Source: Xanthomonas sp. Leaf148 (GTDB taxonomy: Bacteria; Pseudomonadota; Gammaproteobacteria; Xanthomonadales; Xanthomonadaceae). From it: a stretch of DNA of 64,000 bases. The notes beneath the pieces were generated by a model. That model was given only the letters and a program-made list of their open reading frames with translations. It was not told the DNA's origin and ran no database searches. Position 1 is the stretch's first letter, and each line of letters begins with the position of its first letter. The stretch is from contig NZ_LMOP01000001.1 of the NCBI RefSeq assembly GCF_001423585.1, positions 867,115-931,114 on the forward strand. The letters run 5' to 3'. Shown piece by piece: positions 33,232-44,933 of the stretch. The translations under genes and the position numbers were made by a program.

Positions 33232-35202
33232 TTACAGCTGTGTTTCTTCGATCTGAATCTTGTAACGCTTGCGCATCTCCTTGACGTAGGACTGCGCGGC
33301 GTTGTTGCCGTCGATCTGGCTCAGCTGCTCGCGCAGCATCGTCTGCTGCTCGGGCGGCATCTGCTTCAGGTCGCCCGGCGTGGCCTTGCTGATCACGAAC
33401 ACCGCAAAGCGGCCACCATCCAGCTCCACCTTACCCACCGACGGCTTGCCCTCGGTCGGACGCGGCGCGCTGAAGATTGCCCGATTTGCGGCCGGCGTCG
33501 GAATCGGCGCAGTGCGCGGCAGGCCCGGGATCGGCTGCACCTGCAGCTTCTCGCTCGCCGCCAGCGCCTGCAGGGTTTCACCCTTCTGCACACGTGCCAG
33601 CAGCGCATCGGCGGCCGCAGCTGCAGCCTTCTCGGTACGGTCGACATGTACTGCCGCAATCACCTTGTCGCGCACCTTGTCCAACGGCAACGCCTGCTCG
33701 GCGGTGTGGTTGGTCACGCGCAACATCACGCTGTGGTTCGGAGCGATGGTGATCGGGTCGCTCACCGTGCCGTCCTGCACCAACGTTTCGGAGAACGCCG
33801 AACGCAGCACCGCCGGATTGGCCGCAATACCGCTGGCGTTGGTGCGCGAGAACGGGCCGAGGGTCTGCACCGGCAGACCGACCTGCTTGGCCGCCGGCTC
33901 CAGCGCAGTCGGATTCTTGTAGACCTGATCCACCAGCTTGCCGCTGATATCGGCATACGCCTTGTCGGCATCGGCCTTGAGCTGCTCGGCAGCAAGCTGG
34001 TCACGCACCTGCTCGAACGACTTGCCCTGCCCGCCCTTGACCTCACGCAGCTGGATCACGTGATAGCCGAACTCGGTCTTGATCGGCCCGACCACATCGC
34101 CGGCCTTCATCGAAAACAGCGCGTCTTCGAACGGCTTGACCATGGTGCCCTTCTCGACCCACCCCAGATCGCCACCGGCATCCTTGGAGCCCGGATCCTG
34201 CGAATTGACCTTGGCCAGCGCAGCGAAGTCCGCGCCTGGCTGTTTGGCCTCCGCAGCGAGCTTGGCTGCCTTGGCTTCGGCAGCCTTTTGCGCAGCAGCA
34301 TCGCTACCGGCGCTGATCAGGATGTGCGACGCCAACCGTTGATCCGGCTCGACAAAGCGCGCCTTCTCTTCTTCATAGCGCTTACGCAACGTCGCCTCGT
34401 CAGCTGCCGTGGCCGGCGGCATCGTGGCGGCATTGAGCTCGACGTATTCGATGCTCACGGTCTCCGGCTGACGGAAATCCTGCGTATGCGCGTCATACCA
34501 CTGCTTGATCTGCGCATCGCTGACCGGCGCGGTATCGGCGGCCGGCGCCGGCAACATCGCCAACTCCACATCGCGCGTTTCGCCCATCAGCTTGAGCAGG
34601 CGCTCGAACTCGGCCTTGGTTGCAAAACCCGATTCGGCGACGGCCTGCGGGATCACCGACTGCTGCAAGCTGTCGCGCACCAGCGCATCAAACTGCGCCG
34701 GCGTGCGCGGCGGTGTGCCTTGTGCGAGTGCGGCGCGGTACTGGTCAGGGCTGAACTTGCCATCGACCTGGAACGCCTGAATATTGGTGATGTAATCGCG
34801 CACCGTGGCATCGCCGATCACGATACCGGCATCTTCGGCACCCAGGCGAATCACTTGCTCGTCCACCAGCTGGTCGAGCACCTGTAGCTTGTTTTCGCGG
34901 GATTCGAAGGTGCGCGGGTCGAAGTTCTCACCCTGACGCTGGCGCTCCTGCATGCGCGCCTGTTCGAAGCGCGCGCGGAAATCCTGCGTGCTGATTTCGT
35001 GGTGCTGCCACAGCAGCGAGATCGGCCACCAGGTCGGCGCGGATTTCCACCACGTCGGCGGCGCCTGCACCTTGGCCACATTGTTGGCGCCAATGCCGCC
35101 CAGGTAGCTGTTGTCGATGACGAACAGGAACGGAATCATCAGCAACCCCAGGATGGCGGTAGCGATCCAGCCTGACGTCTTGTCGCGAAGTTTCTGCAGC
35201 AT
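33232..35202 (-). CDS. ppiD: Periplasmic chaperone / peptidyl-prolyl isomerase PpiD
   Basis: 656 residues from ATG 35202 (MLQKLRDKTSGWIATAILGLLMIPFLFVID), a single N-terminal membrane anchor with the bulk in the periplasm. An SurA-N-like domain follows (residues about 60-240), then the parvulin domain (ASHILISAGSDAAAQKAAEAKAKL-like start, later DLGWVEKGTMVKPFEDALFSM and EFGYHVIQL), then a second degenerate part. PpiD sits at the Sec translocon and helps new periplasmic and outer-membrane proteins fold. It follows hupB and lon in the standard order, separated here by three tRNA genes. Confidence 0.94.
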   Translation of the reverse strand: MLQKLRDKTSGWIATAILGLLMIPFLFVIDNSYLGGIGANNVAKVQAPPTWWKSAPTWWPISLLWQHHEISTQDFRARFEQARMQERQRQGENFDPRTFESRENKLQVLDQLVDEQVIRLGAEDAGIVIGDATVRDYITNIQAFQVDGKFSPDQYRAALAQGTPPRTPAQFDALVRDSLQQSVIPQAVAESGFATKAEFERLLKLMGETRDVELAMLPAPAADTAPVSDAQIKQWYDAHTQDFRQPETVSIEYVELNAATMPPATAADEATLRKRYEEEKARFVEPDQRLASHILISAGSDAAAQKAAEAKAAKLAAEAKQPGADFAALAKVNSQDPGSKDAGGDLGWVEKGTMVKPFEDALFSMKAGDVVGPIKTEFGYHVIQLREVKGGQGKSFEQVRDQLAAEQLKADADKAYADISGKLVDQVYKNPTALEPAAKQVGLPVQTLGPFSRTNASGIAANPAVLRSAFSETLVQDGTVSDPITIAPNHSVMLRVTNHTAEQALPLDKVRDKVIAAVHVDRTEKAAAAAADALLARVQKGETLQALAASEKLQVQPIPGLPRTAPIPTPAANRAIFSAPRPTEGKPSVGKVELDGGRFAVFVISKATPGDLKQMPPEQQTMLREQLSQIDGNNAAQSYVKEMRKRYKIQIEETQL

Positions 35203-35492
35203 TGGCAAATCACGGCCTGTGGGCGAGCCGGGCAGTGTAACCCGCTTAACGCCATGCACCCAGCCCGACGCCCGTCAGGTGCGGGTCAAGATGCAGAAAA
35301 GTGCAGTCGTGAATGGAAGAGACGTGAAGATCGCCGCACCTCACAGGCGCCATGGAGTCAGCGCATTGAGGTCACCGCCGCGCACAGCCTGCGCTCCATT
35401 CACCGCAGACCCATGCGCCATCGCGTCATGGGACAAGGTTCAAACGCTCCAAAAAAAAGCCCCCGGCACAAGGCCGAGGGCTTCGGTGTAAC

Positions 35493-35569
35493 TGGCGGAG
35501 CGGACGGGACTCGAACCCGCGACCTCCGGCGTGACAGGCCAGCATTCTAACCAGCTGAACTACCGCTCC
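35493..35569 (-). tRNA. tRNA-Asp (GTC), copy 1
   Basis: 77 bases with encoded CCA. Anticodon loop CTGTCAC gives GTC, reading GAU and GAC. Acceptor stem GGAGCGG pairs with CCGCTCC. A GC-rich hairpin lies just downstream. Confidence 0.96.
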
Positions 35570-35661
35570 GCTTTAAACTTGGACATCTACCCCAAGGCAT
35601 TCGCATTGCAAATGCTGTGGAGAAAACGAAGCCCCCAATCGCTCAGGGGCTTCGGTGTAAC

Positions 35662-35738
35662 TGGCGGAGCGGACGGGACTCGAACCCGCGACCTCCGGCG
35701 TGACAGGCCAGCATTCTAACCAGCTGAACTACCGCTCC
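35662..35738 (-). tRNA. tRNA-Asp (GTC), copy 2
   Basis: Identical to the copy at 35493, 169 bp away, including flanking bases such as CTTCGGTGTAACTGG. The pair results from a tandem duplication of a segment holding the tRNA and part of its downstream hairpin. Confidence 0.96.
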
Positions 35739-35765
35739 GCGCTTAAAACTTTGCTTGGTGCTTAG

Positions 35766-35840
35766 TGGTGGGTGCTGAGGGTTTCGAACCCCCGACCCTC
35801 TCCGTGTAAGGGAGACGCTCTACCGCTGAGCTAAGCACCC
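35766..35840 (-). tRNA. tRNA-Val (TAC)
   Basis: 75 bases with encoded CCA. Anticodon loop CTTACAC gives TAC (valine, GUN codons read mainly as GUA and GUG). Acceptor stem GGGTGCT pairs with AGCACCC. First gene of the leftward tRNA group, 11 bases after hupB. Confidence 0.95.
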
Positions 35841-35851
35841 TAGCGAGTCGA

Positions 35852-36124
35852 TTAGTTTACTGCATCCTTCAGGGCTTTGCCAGCCTTGAATGCAGGATTC
35901 TTCGAAGCAGCGATCTTGATGCTGTCGCCCGTCTTCGGATTGCGGCCGGTACGCTCAGCGCGCTCGCGGACCTGGAAGGTGCCGAAGCCAACGAGGGTGA
36001 CAGCGTCGCCCTTCTTCAGCGCCTTGGTGATTTCGCTCACAACCGCGTCGACAGCACGGCCAGCTTCAGCCTTGGAGATGTCAGCGGCAGCGGCAACGCC
36101 ATCGATCAATTCGGTTTTATTCAT
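35852..36124 (-). CDS. hupB: DNA-binding protein HU-beta
   Basis: 90 residues from ATG 36124. Starts [18 protein letters not shown], has [26 protein letters not shown] with the Pro-containing β-arm tip, and ends in [18 protein letters not shown] is a small nucleoid protein that bends and protects DNA. It lies between lon and ppiD as in most gammaproteobacteria. Confidence 0.97.
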   Translation of the reverse strand: MNKTELIDGVAAAADISKAEAGRAVDAVVSEITKALKKGDAVTLVGFGTFQVRERAERTGRNPKTGDSIKIAASKNPAFKAGKALKDAVN

Positions 36125-36278
36125 TCTTGAAACTCCCTTTGCGGCAGATGCCGCGGAATCGACAATCGGCGCTCTTGCCGTTAGCGAAGAACCCGACACA
36201 AGTGGTATCGCGTGACGCATCACATTTTGCCGCGCCCACGAGTCGTGCATTTATACCAGCGCCCCCAACAGCGCGCAA

Positions 36279-36309
36279 GCCAAAACCCAATAACGACGCG
36301 GGTTTTGGC
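36279..36309 (-). terminator. Possible terminator after lon
   Basis: GCCAAAACCC and GGGTTTTGGC form a 10-bp stem with an 11-base loop 30 bases beyond the lon stop. There is no clear T run, so intrinsic termination is uncertain. Confidence 0.4.
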
Positions 36310-36338
36310 TTGTTTCGGGACGTCTTAGACAGCGCACG

Positions 36339-38810
36339 TTAGTGCTTGACGCGGGTACCCGGGGTAGTACGCGACTTGCCGCGCACGGCAACGCGCGACG
36401 CAGTCTTGCGGGCCTTTTCCTTGCCTGCCTTCTTCGGTGCGAGCGGACGCTCCAGGGCGAGATCCAGCACTTCGTCGATCCACTTGACCGGCACGATCTT
36501 CAAATCGCGCGTGACGTTGGCCGGGATATCGGCCAGGTCCTTGCGGTTCTCGTCCGGGATCAACACGGTTCGGATGCCACCACGCAGTGCCGCCAGCAAT
36601 TTCTCCTTCAACCCGCCGATTGCCGACACGCGACCGCGCAGCGTGATCTCGCCGGTCATCGCCACATCGGCGCGGATCGGCACCTTGGTCAATACCGATA
36701 CCAACGACGTCACCATCGCGATACCTGCGCTGGGGCCGTCCTTCGGTGTGGCGCCATCGGGCACGTGCACATGCACGTCCTGTTTCTGCAGGAAATCCAC
36801 ATCGATGCCCAGACGCTCGGCGCGCGAACGCACCACCGACAGCGCAGCCGATGCAGACTCCTTCATGACGTTACCAAGCTGACCGGTCAGGATCAGATTG
36901 CCCTTGCCCGGCACCAACGTCGATTCGACCTGCAACAACTCGCCGCCAACTTCGGTCCAGGCCAGACCGGTGACCAGACCGATTTCGTTTTCTTCTTCGG
37001 CGCGACCGAAGTCGAAGCGACGCACGCCCAGGTACTTGTCGAGATTCTTCGAGCCGACCGTCATCAACGCCTTCGGCTTGCCCTTCTTGGCGACCACTTT
37101 CTTCGCTGCCGGCTGCGGGCCGGCAAGCGCGATTTCCTTGACCACCTTGCGGCAGATCTTGGCGATTTCGCGCTCCAGATTACGCACGCCGGATTCGCGG
37201 GTGTAATAGCGCACCACATCCTGGATGGCGTCGCTGCCGATCTCGATCTCTTCCGGCTTCAGGCCGTTGGCCTTGATCTGCTTGGGCACCAGGTAACGCA
37301 TCGCGATGTTGAGCTTTTCATCCTCGGTGTAGCCGGGGATGCGGATCACTTCCATGCGGTCCAGCAGCGGGCCGGGGATATTGAGCGAGTTGGAAGTGGC
37401 GACGAACATCACTTCCGACAGATCCAGATCCACTTCCAGATAATGGTCGTTGAAGGAATGGTTCTGCTCGGGATCTAGCACTTCCAGCAACGCCGACGAC
37501 GGGTCGCCGCGGAAGTCCATCGACATCTTGTCGATCTCGTCCAGCAGGAACAGCGGGTTCTTGCTGCCGACCTTGTTGAGGTTCTGCACCAGGCGACCCG
37601 GCATCGAGCCGACGTAGGTCCGGCGATGGCCACGGATCTCGGCCTCGTCGCGGATGCCGCCCAGGCTCATGCGCACGAACTTGCGGTTGGTCGCCTTGGC
37701 GATCGACTGGCCGAGCGAGGTCTTGCCCACGCCAGGCGGGCCGACCAGGCACAGGATCGGACCCTTCATCTGCTTCACCCGCGACTGCACTGCCAAGTAC
37801 TCAAGGATGCGCTCCTTGACCTTGTCCAGGCCGTAGTGATCGGCGTCCAGTGTGTCTTCGGCAACCTTCAGATCCTTGCGGACCTTGGTGCGCTTCTTCC
37901 ACGGCACGCCCAGCAGCCAGTCCAGATAGTTGCGTACCACCGCCGCCTCGGCAGACATCGGCGACATCTGCTTGAGCTTGTTGAGCTCGGCCTTGGCCTT
38001 GGTCTCGACCGGCTTGGGCATGCCGGACTCGGCGATCTTGCGCGCAAGCTCTTCCAGTTCGCCCGGCGCATCGTCCAGATCGCCCAGCTCCTTCTGGATC
38101 GCCTTCATCTGCTCGTTGAGGTAGTACTCGCGCTGGCTCTTTTCCATCTGCGACTTCACGCGGCCGCGGATGCGCTTTTCCAGCTGCTGGACGTCGATTT
38201 CGCCATCCACCAGCCCAACCAGCAGCTCCAGGCGTTCACCGATCTCGGTGATCTCCAGCAGGCGCTGCTTGTCGGCCAGACGCACGCCGATATGGGCGGC
38301 GATGGTGTCGGCCAGACGGCCCGGCTCGTCGATGCCGGCCAGGGTCTGCAACAACTCCGGCGGCAGCTTGCGATTGGTCTTGACGTACTGCTCGAACAGG
38401 GACATCAGCGAGCGTGCGATCGCTTCGACTTCGCGCGGCTCACGGCCATCGCTGGCCTCCACTTCGGTGCCCTGCCCCTGCAATGCGCCGTCCAGTTCGA
38501 CGACCTTGTCGACGGTGACCCGCGACAGGCCCTCAACCAGCACCTTGATGGTGCCATCGGGCAATTTGAGCAGTTGCAGCACCTGTGCCAGGGTGCCGAC
38601 GGTGTACAGATCGCCGGCCGCCGGGTCGTCGGTTTCGGCCGACTTCTGCGCCACCAGCAGGATGCGCTTGTCCGCCTCCATGGCCTTTTCCAGCGCACGC
38701 ATCGACTTGTCACGGCCGACGAACAGCGGGATCACCATGTGCGGAAACACCACCACGTCGCGCAGCGGCAACACCGGCAGATCGAGAACTTCTGGTTGGG
38801 ACTGGGCCAT
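36339..38810 (-). CDS. lon: ATP-dependent Lon protease
   Basis: 823 residues from ATG 38810. N-terminal substrate domain ([29 protein letters not shown]), AAA+ module with Walker [10 protein letters not shown] near residue 360 and DEIDKM Walker B, and a C-terminal serine-lysine protease with catalytic Ser694 in [11 protein letters not shown]. Lon degrades damaged and regulatory proteins in the cytosol. An Ala/Lys-rich tail ([21 protein letters not shown]) extends beyond the E. coli enzyme. It lies after clpX in the order typical of the group. Confidence 0.98.
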   Translation of the reverse strand: MAQSQPEVLDLPVLPLRDVVVFPHMVIPLFVGRDKSMRALEKAMEADKRILLVAQKSAETDDPAAGDLYTVGTLAQVLQLLKLPDGTIKVLVEGLSRVTVDKVVELDGALQGQGTEVEASDGREPREVEAIARSLMSLFEQYVKTNRKLPPELLQTLAGIDEPGRLADTIAAHIGVRLADKQRLLEITEIGERLELLVGLVDGEIDVQQLEKRIRGRVKSQMEKSQREYYLNEQMKAIQKELGDLDDAPGELEELARKIAESGMPKPVETKAKAELNKLKQMSPMSAEAAVVRNYLDWLLGVPWKKRTKVRKDLKVAEDTLDADHYGLDKVKERILEYLAVQSRVKQMKGPILCLVGPPGVGKTSLGQSIAKATNRKFVRMSLGGIRDEAEIRGHRRTYVGSMPGRLVQNLNKVGSKNPLFLLDEIDKMSMDFRGDPSSALLEVLDPEQNHSFNDHYLEVDLDLSEVMFVATSNSLNIPGPLLDRMEVIRIPGYTEDEKLNIAMRYLVPKQIKANGLKPEEIEIGSDAIQDVVRYYTRESGVRNLEREIAKICRKVVKEIALAGPQPAAKKVVAKKGKPKALMTVGSKNLDKYLGVRRFDFGRAEEENEIGLVTGLAWTEVGGELLQVESTLVPGKGNLILTGQLGNVMKESASAALSVVRSRAERLGIDVDFLQKQDVHVHVPDGATPKDGPSAGIAMVTSLVSVLTKVPIRADVAMTGEITLRGRVSAIGGLKEKLLAALRGGIRTVLIPDENRKDLADIPANVTRDLKIVPVKWIDEVLDLALERPLAPKKAGKEKARKTASRVAVRGKSRTTPGTRVKH

Positions 38811-38844
38811 GGGGCGCTCCGCAGGAATCGGGGAAATTAGGGCG

Positions 38845-38882
38845 TAAAAAAAGCCGATGGCCCCGTTATGGGGCCATCGGCG
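38845..38882 (-). terminator. Intrinsic terminator of clpX
   Basis: GCCGATGGCCCC / GGGGCCATCGGC is a perfect 12-bp stem with an ATAAC loop followed by seven T on the minus strand. It separates the clpP-clpX transcript from lon. Confidence 0.92.
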
Positions 38883-38955
38883 AGGTGTTGCAAGTAGCTG
38901 TCGGAAACCCTTTATCCGCGAGCGGGGCCAAGGCCTGGCAACGCGAATGCGGAGC

Positions 38956-40242
<1,287 letters not shown>

Positions 40243-40367
40243 GCTTCTGTTACCCAGTTACCCCACCCGATGCACGGGGGTTCGATTTCGAGAATAGCAC
40301 AGGGTCGGGAGGACGTTCGCCCCGCCCGACCCTGCCGGTTTTTCCTGCAATTTCAGCGACCTGGCGA

Positions 40368-40994
40368 TCAAGACGGCTGGATCGACTCTTCCGGACGACG
40401 CTCCAGCACCTGATCCACCAGACCATAGGCCTGTGCATCGACCGCGCTCTTGAAGTTGTCGCGCTCGGTGTCGCGCGCAATGGTCTCCAACGACTGGCCA
40501 GTGTGCTTGGCGAGGATCTCGTTCAGGCGCGAACGCAGGGTCAGGATCTCGCGCGCATGGATGTCGATATCGGTCGCCTGGCCCTGGAAGCCGCCCAGCG
40601 GCTGATGGATCATCACGCGCGAATTCGGCAGCGCATAGCGCTTGCCGGCCGCACCCGATGCCAGCAGCAGCGCGCCCATCGAGGCGGCCTGGCCCACGCA
40701 GATGGTGGCAACGTCCGGCTTGATGTACTGCATGGTGTCGTAGATCGCCATGCCGGCGGTGACCACGCCACCGGGCGAATTGATGTAGATGCTGATGTCT
40801 TTTTCCGGATTATCCGCTTCCAGAAACAGCAACTGAGCCACGATCACGTTGGCCATATGGTCGTCGATCGGACCGACCAGGAAGATCAGACGCTCCTTGA
40901 GCAGACGCGAGTAGATGTCATACGCACGCTCGCCACGGCTGGTCTGTTCGACCACCATCGGCACCAGATTCAGGGCTTTGGTCACAATGCTCAT
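40368..40994 (-). CDS. clpP: ClpP, proteolytic subunit of Clp protease
   Basis: 208 residues from ATG 40994. Serine protease with catalytic Ser in [13 protein letters not shown], His in [10 protein letters not shown] and Asp in the DTERDNF region. It starts [26 protein letters not shown], a short propeptide followed by the mature enzyme. Assembles as a double heptamer with ClpX. Confidence 0.98.
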   Translation of the reverse strand: MSIVTKALNLVPMVVEQTSRGERAYDIYSRLLKERLIFLVGPIDDHMANVIVAQLLFLEADNPEKDISIYINSPGGVVTAGMAIYDTMQYIKPDVATICVGQAASMGALLLASGAAGKRYALPNSRVMIHQPLGGFQGQATDIDIHAREILTLRSRLNEILAKHTGQSLETIARDTERDNFKSAVDAQAYGLVDQVLERRPEESIQPS

Positions 40995-41089
40995 CGGTCT
41001 TCCTGTTGTGGCACCAGCTTGCGCCGATAACCGGGTTTGACGTCCGCATCCCAGCCAGCGGGATGCGGGTTGGTGTCACACCGCCGCTT

Positions 41090-42382
41090 TTAGACGCGGA
41101 TCGCGTCCTGGAACGACAGCGGCTGCTCGGTATGCTGGGCGCGCTCGGCGATCCAGTCGATCACCTGCTCCTCCATCACACGGCTCTGCAGCCCACCCAT
41201 CAGTTGGGGATCGTTGCGGTACATCTCAATGACCTGTTCCGGCTCTTCGTAGGTCGAGGCAATCAGACGCAGCGTTTCGCTGACGCGCTTGGACTCCAGC
41301 CGCAGTTCGTTGCGGCGTGCCACTTCACCGACCAGCAGGCCGACCAGCACGCGCTTGGCGGCGGCATCCATGAAACCCTGGTGTGCATCGTCCGGCACCT
41401 GGCCTGGATCGCGACCGCTGCGGCGCACCTGCTCAACCTGCTGGGCCAGCATCGAACGGGCCTCGTTCTCGACCAGACGCGGCGGCATCTCGACGTGCGC
41501 GTAGGCAGCGATCAGCTGCTCGCCCACTTCGCGACGCAGGCGGTTCATCAGTGCACCCTTGAGCTCGCGCTCCAGGTTGGTGCGGATGTCGGCGCGGAAC
41601 TGCTCGGCATCGCCGCTCTTCACGCCGAAGCTCTTGATGAATTCCTTGTCCACCACCGGCAGCACCGGCTCGGACACTTCAACTGCTTTGACATGCACCT
41701 GCACGGTCTTGCCAGCCAGCTGCGGCACGCGCCACTCGGCCGGGAAATCGATGGTCAGGGCCTTGTCTTCACCCTTGGTCAGGCCTTCCAGGCCCTTCTC
41801 GATCTGGTCGAACATCACGCCCGAGCCCAACACGCTGCTGCCGGTTTCCACGCCTTCGGCGGGCAGACGCTCGTCGCCGGCCTGCGACCAGGTCTCCAGC
41901 GCCACCAGATCGCCAACCTGCGCGCCGCGCTCGACCGGGTTCCAGGTACGGCGCTGCAGACGCAGGTTTTCGATCATCTGGTCGATGTCGGCGTCGGTCA
42001 CGTCAGCGGTGTGACGCACCACCGACAGCTTGGCGACATCGATATCGCCAAAGTCCGGCACCACTTCGAAGGTGGCGACGAAGTCGAAATCGCTTTCGCC
42101 CTGATCGATGCGCGGGTTGCCGGCCAGACGCAGCGAGTGCTCGCGCACGGCCGAGTCGAAGGTTTCACGCAACAGGCCTTCCATCGCCTCGGCACGCACC
42201 TGCTGACCGAAGCGCTGCTCGATGACCTTGGTCGGCACCTTGCCGGGACGGAAGCCCTTGATGCGCGTGGTCCGCGCCAGTTCGCGCAGGCGGCCACCGA
42301 CGTGGGTCTCCAAACGCTCCTGCGGCAGGGTGAAGGTCAGGCGGCGTTCCAGATTGCCGGTGGATTCGATCGATGCTTGCAT
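41090..42382 (-). CDS. tig: Trigger factor
   Basis: 430 residues from ATG 42382 ([21 protein letters not shown]). N-terminal ribosome-binding domain with [12 protein letters not shown]-like isomerase domain in the middle ([28 protein letters not shown]), and a C-terminal chaperone domain ([16 protein letters not shown]). It holds new chains as they leave the ribosome. Ribosome-bound start of the quality-control cluster tig-clpP-clpX-lon-hupB-ppiD. Confidence 0.98.
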   Translation of the reverse strand: MQASIESTGNLERRLTFTLPQERLETHVGGRLRELARTTRIKGFRPGKVPTKVIEQRFGQQVRAEAMEGLLRETFDSAVREHSLRLAGNPRIDQGESDFDFVATFEVVPDFGDIDVAKLSVVRHTADVTDADIDQMIENLRLQRRTWNPVERGAQVGDLVALETWSQAGDERLPAEGVETGSSVLGSGVMFDQIEKGLEGLTKGEDKALTIDFPAEWRVPQLAGKTVQVHVKAVEVSEPVLPVVDKEFIKSFGVKSGDAEQFRADIRTNLERELKGALMNRLRREVGEQLIAAYAHVEMPPRLVENEARSMLAQQVEQVRRSGRDPGQVPDDAHQGFMDAAAKRVLVGLLVGEVARRNELRLESKRVSETLRLIASTYEEPEQVIEMYRNDPQLMGGLQSRVMEEQVIDWIAERAQHTEQPLSFQDAIRV

Positions 42383-42581
42383 GTTGACTCCTGCCACCGA
42401 CAGCACAAGCGTCGGCACGAGATGGAAGAGACGGGTTGACGGATGGCGAGAATGCCGCCGAGCCTTGTAGTTTCGCCGATAACGGCGACGGCTGCCAGCG
42501 GAACGCGCGCACTGGGGTTTGCAGCGGAAAGACGGGTTTGCCGGAGCGGCAGCGGCCGGAGCACTCACGGCCGCACTGCAT

Positions 42582-42666
<85 letters not shown>

Positions 42667-42938
42667 GATGTCGCAGGTGCATGCGCATTGTTGCAGGGAT
42701 GCCGGCAAAGAAAAAGCGCCGCGAACGGGCTGCCAAGGCCGCGCGCCGGGTTGAGGCGGGCATGGCAGGCATGCACCTGCCAAATCGACGCTCCGGAGGC
42801 GCCCGCCAACCGAACTCAAGTGAACGATTCACGCCCCGGCCTGATCCCAGCCCAAACCTGATGCTTTTGCGTGTACATGACTGCGTCAATATTTGCGAAA
42901 ATTCCGTTAAGCCCAAGTCGAGAGAGCGCGCCGTCGCA

Positions 42939-44207
42939 ATGAGAGACCGATACCGTCAGATCGTGGCACTGTCGCGAGACTGCATCAAAGAGATCGACCT
43001 CGACGGGCGGATCACGGCGATCAATGCCAATGGACTGACCGTCTTGGGCGCCAGTCGGCCCGAGCAGTTGATCTCTCGCCCGTGGCGGGACTTCTGGCCT
43101 GCGGGAGCCGCCGGCTTGATCGATACGGCACTTACTGCATCTCTCGCGGGCGCGGTGCACGAGTTCGAGGCCAGCTGCGTCAACTTCGTTGGCGTGCGCC
43201 AGACCTGGCAGGTGGTCACCAGTCCGTTGTTCGACGCAGACGGTAACGTCGAGGCGATCCTGGCGGTCAGCAAGAACATTTCCGACCGCCGTGCGTTGGA
43301 AGCTGCCTTCCATACGCTGGATCGCACCTTGAAGGCGGAGCGCGAGTTCTCCACGGGCGCACTGATGCTGGCACGCACGCGCGAGAATTCTCTATCGACC
43401 GAGCTGCACAGCCTGCGCGATCTACAGGAGCGCATCGAGGACGATCTGGACATTGCGCGCGCCGCACAGGGGGCTGCCGAACGAATTTCCGAACAGGCAC
43501 AGAAAGGCGAGGCGGTCGGGCAACTGCTGGCCGGCGTGGTGCACGATCTGAACAATGTGCTGCAAGCCGCCACCTCGGCGATCGACCTGGTGGTCCAGCG
43601 TGGGCAGATCGACGCACAGGACACCAAACTGCTCGGCGTGGCCGATGCCGCGCTTCAACATGGCTCGGTCATGGCGCAGCGGCTGGTGGGATTTTCGCGC
43701 CAGTATCCGTATAGCCCCGAACCTGTTGACCTTGCCGCACTGGCCGACCAGCTCAATCCGTTGTTGGAACAGGTCATCGGCACAGACCTGCGCTTGCAGG
43801 TGAACACCGCTGCGGGCGGATGCTGCGCCATGGTCGACCGGCATACGGTGGAGCGCGCGATCTTGAATCTGGTCATCAATGCGCGCGATGCCTGCGCAAG
43901 CGGCGGCGTCATCCGTGTGGAGACCGGCCAAACGCAGGTCGCCAAGGCCGATGCAACCTTGACCAAACCCGCTGGCGAGTTCGCCACCATCACGGTCGCT
44001 GATGACGGGCACGGCATGGACAGCCATGTGCAGTCACGGCTATTCGAGGCGTACTTCACCACCAAGAGCGCAAACAAGGGAGCCGGCCTGGGCCTGGCGC
44101 AGGTTTACAGCGCGGTGCGCCAGGCAGGCGGCTTTATCGACGTGACTTCGGCACCAGGCAAAGGCGCGCGCTTCCTGCTTGCGTTTCCGCGCGTGGATCA
44201 GGCGTAA
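42939..44207 (+). CDS. Cytosolic PAS-domain sensor histidine kinase
   Basis: 422 residues from ATG 42939; an ATG at 42861 in frame is the alternative, and neither has a strong ribosome binding site. N-terminal PAS domain (YRQIVALSRDCIKEIDLDGRI), a coiled coil (residues 120-190), then an HWE/HisKA-type dimerization helix with His202 in GVVHDLNNVLQA, N box VINARDA and G boxes VADDGHGM and GAGLGLAQV. No membrane segment, so it senses a cytosolic signal. No response regulator gene is adjacent and there is no receiver domain, so its partner is elsewhere in the genome. Confidence 0.9.
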   Translation: MRDRYRQIVALSRDCIKEIDLDGRITAINANGLTVLGASRPEQLISRPWRDFWPAGAAGLIDTALTASLAGAVHEFEASCVNFVGVRQTWQVVTSPLFDADGNVEAILAVSKNISDRRALEAAFHTLDRTLKAEREFSTGALMLARTRENSLSTELHSLRDLQERIEDDLDIARAAQGAAERISEQAQKGEAVGQLLAGVVHDLNNVLQAATSAIDLVVQRGQIDAQDTKLLGVADAALQHGSVMAQRLVGFSRQYPYSPEPVDLAALADQLNPLLEQVIGTDLRLQVNTAAGGCCAMVDRHTVERAILNLVINARDACASGGVIRVETGQTQVAKADATLTKPAGEFATITVADDGHGMDSHVQSRLFEAYFTTKSANKGAGLGLAQVYSAVRQAGGFIDVTSAPGKGARFLLAFPRVDQA

Positions 44208-44933
44208 CACTCGGTTGGCGAATGCAGACATGCGTAGCTGCATGCGTGCGTTATGTAGTTAAATTGACGTAAATCGCTAACTGCGGCGATTGCGCGCGGC
44301 GTTGCAATTGCAGAATTCTTTCACCACTGCCTGCAACATATCGGTAACACCCTTGCCTTAATCGAGGCGAAGGGAATTTTCAAATATCTAAGGCGGCAGT
44401 TGGTAGCCCGCTGATCAAGTGATGCAGCAGCATCCATTCGGTATTCGATACTTCTTACTTAATGCCCATGCAGATCGTTCCGGCATGGATGTGTCGTGCT
44501 GCCTACCGGGCATGCACAGCCGACTGCATGCAGCGCCGCGATAGTGAGTTACCAGCAGGGAACCAGGCGTCGCGCACCTCTCTGCCACCTTCCATCACTC
44601 TGCGAATCTATTGCGTCAAACACCCGATAAACGCGGAGCAGCGATTAATCGCGTCAGACCGCACGCGTTCGCGCTGGGAGTGCGGGCTTCGTTGTTGGGA
44701 AATCCTGGGCTAGCCCACAAGCACATCATCTGGCGCTGTTAACTCGCAATCGCAATCGCACTGTCGGCATATCGCATGCCGTTTTTTGAAAGCCCGCTGA
44801 CCAATACGCACCTGACTACTCGTCGTTACCGGATACAAGACTTGCACCAACAGCAAGGGATTGCTTCTGCAGCGGGAAGCTTTCGAGTTCCCGGTCGCTC
44901 CCCACGCAATCCGCACTTCTCGGGTAACTACAC
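44208..44933. other. Intergenic region of about 725 bp before the esterase
   Basis: No gene is supported. The first part (44240-44420) is AT-richer than its neighbours (for example GTTAAATTGACGTAAATCGC), as expected for promoters. I see no sure regulator site. Confidence 0.4.

Noticed and set aside
33646..34887. 413-codon plus-strand frame over ppiD
   Set aside because: Antisense shadow of ppiD without a ribosome binding site.
41006..42439. 477-codon plus-strand frame over tig
   Set aside because: Antisense shadow of trigger factor.
44462..44713. 83-codon frame before the esterase
   Set aside because: Poor composition, no ribosome binding site, no recognisable pattern.
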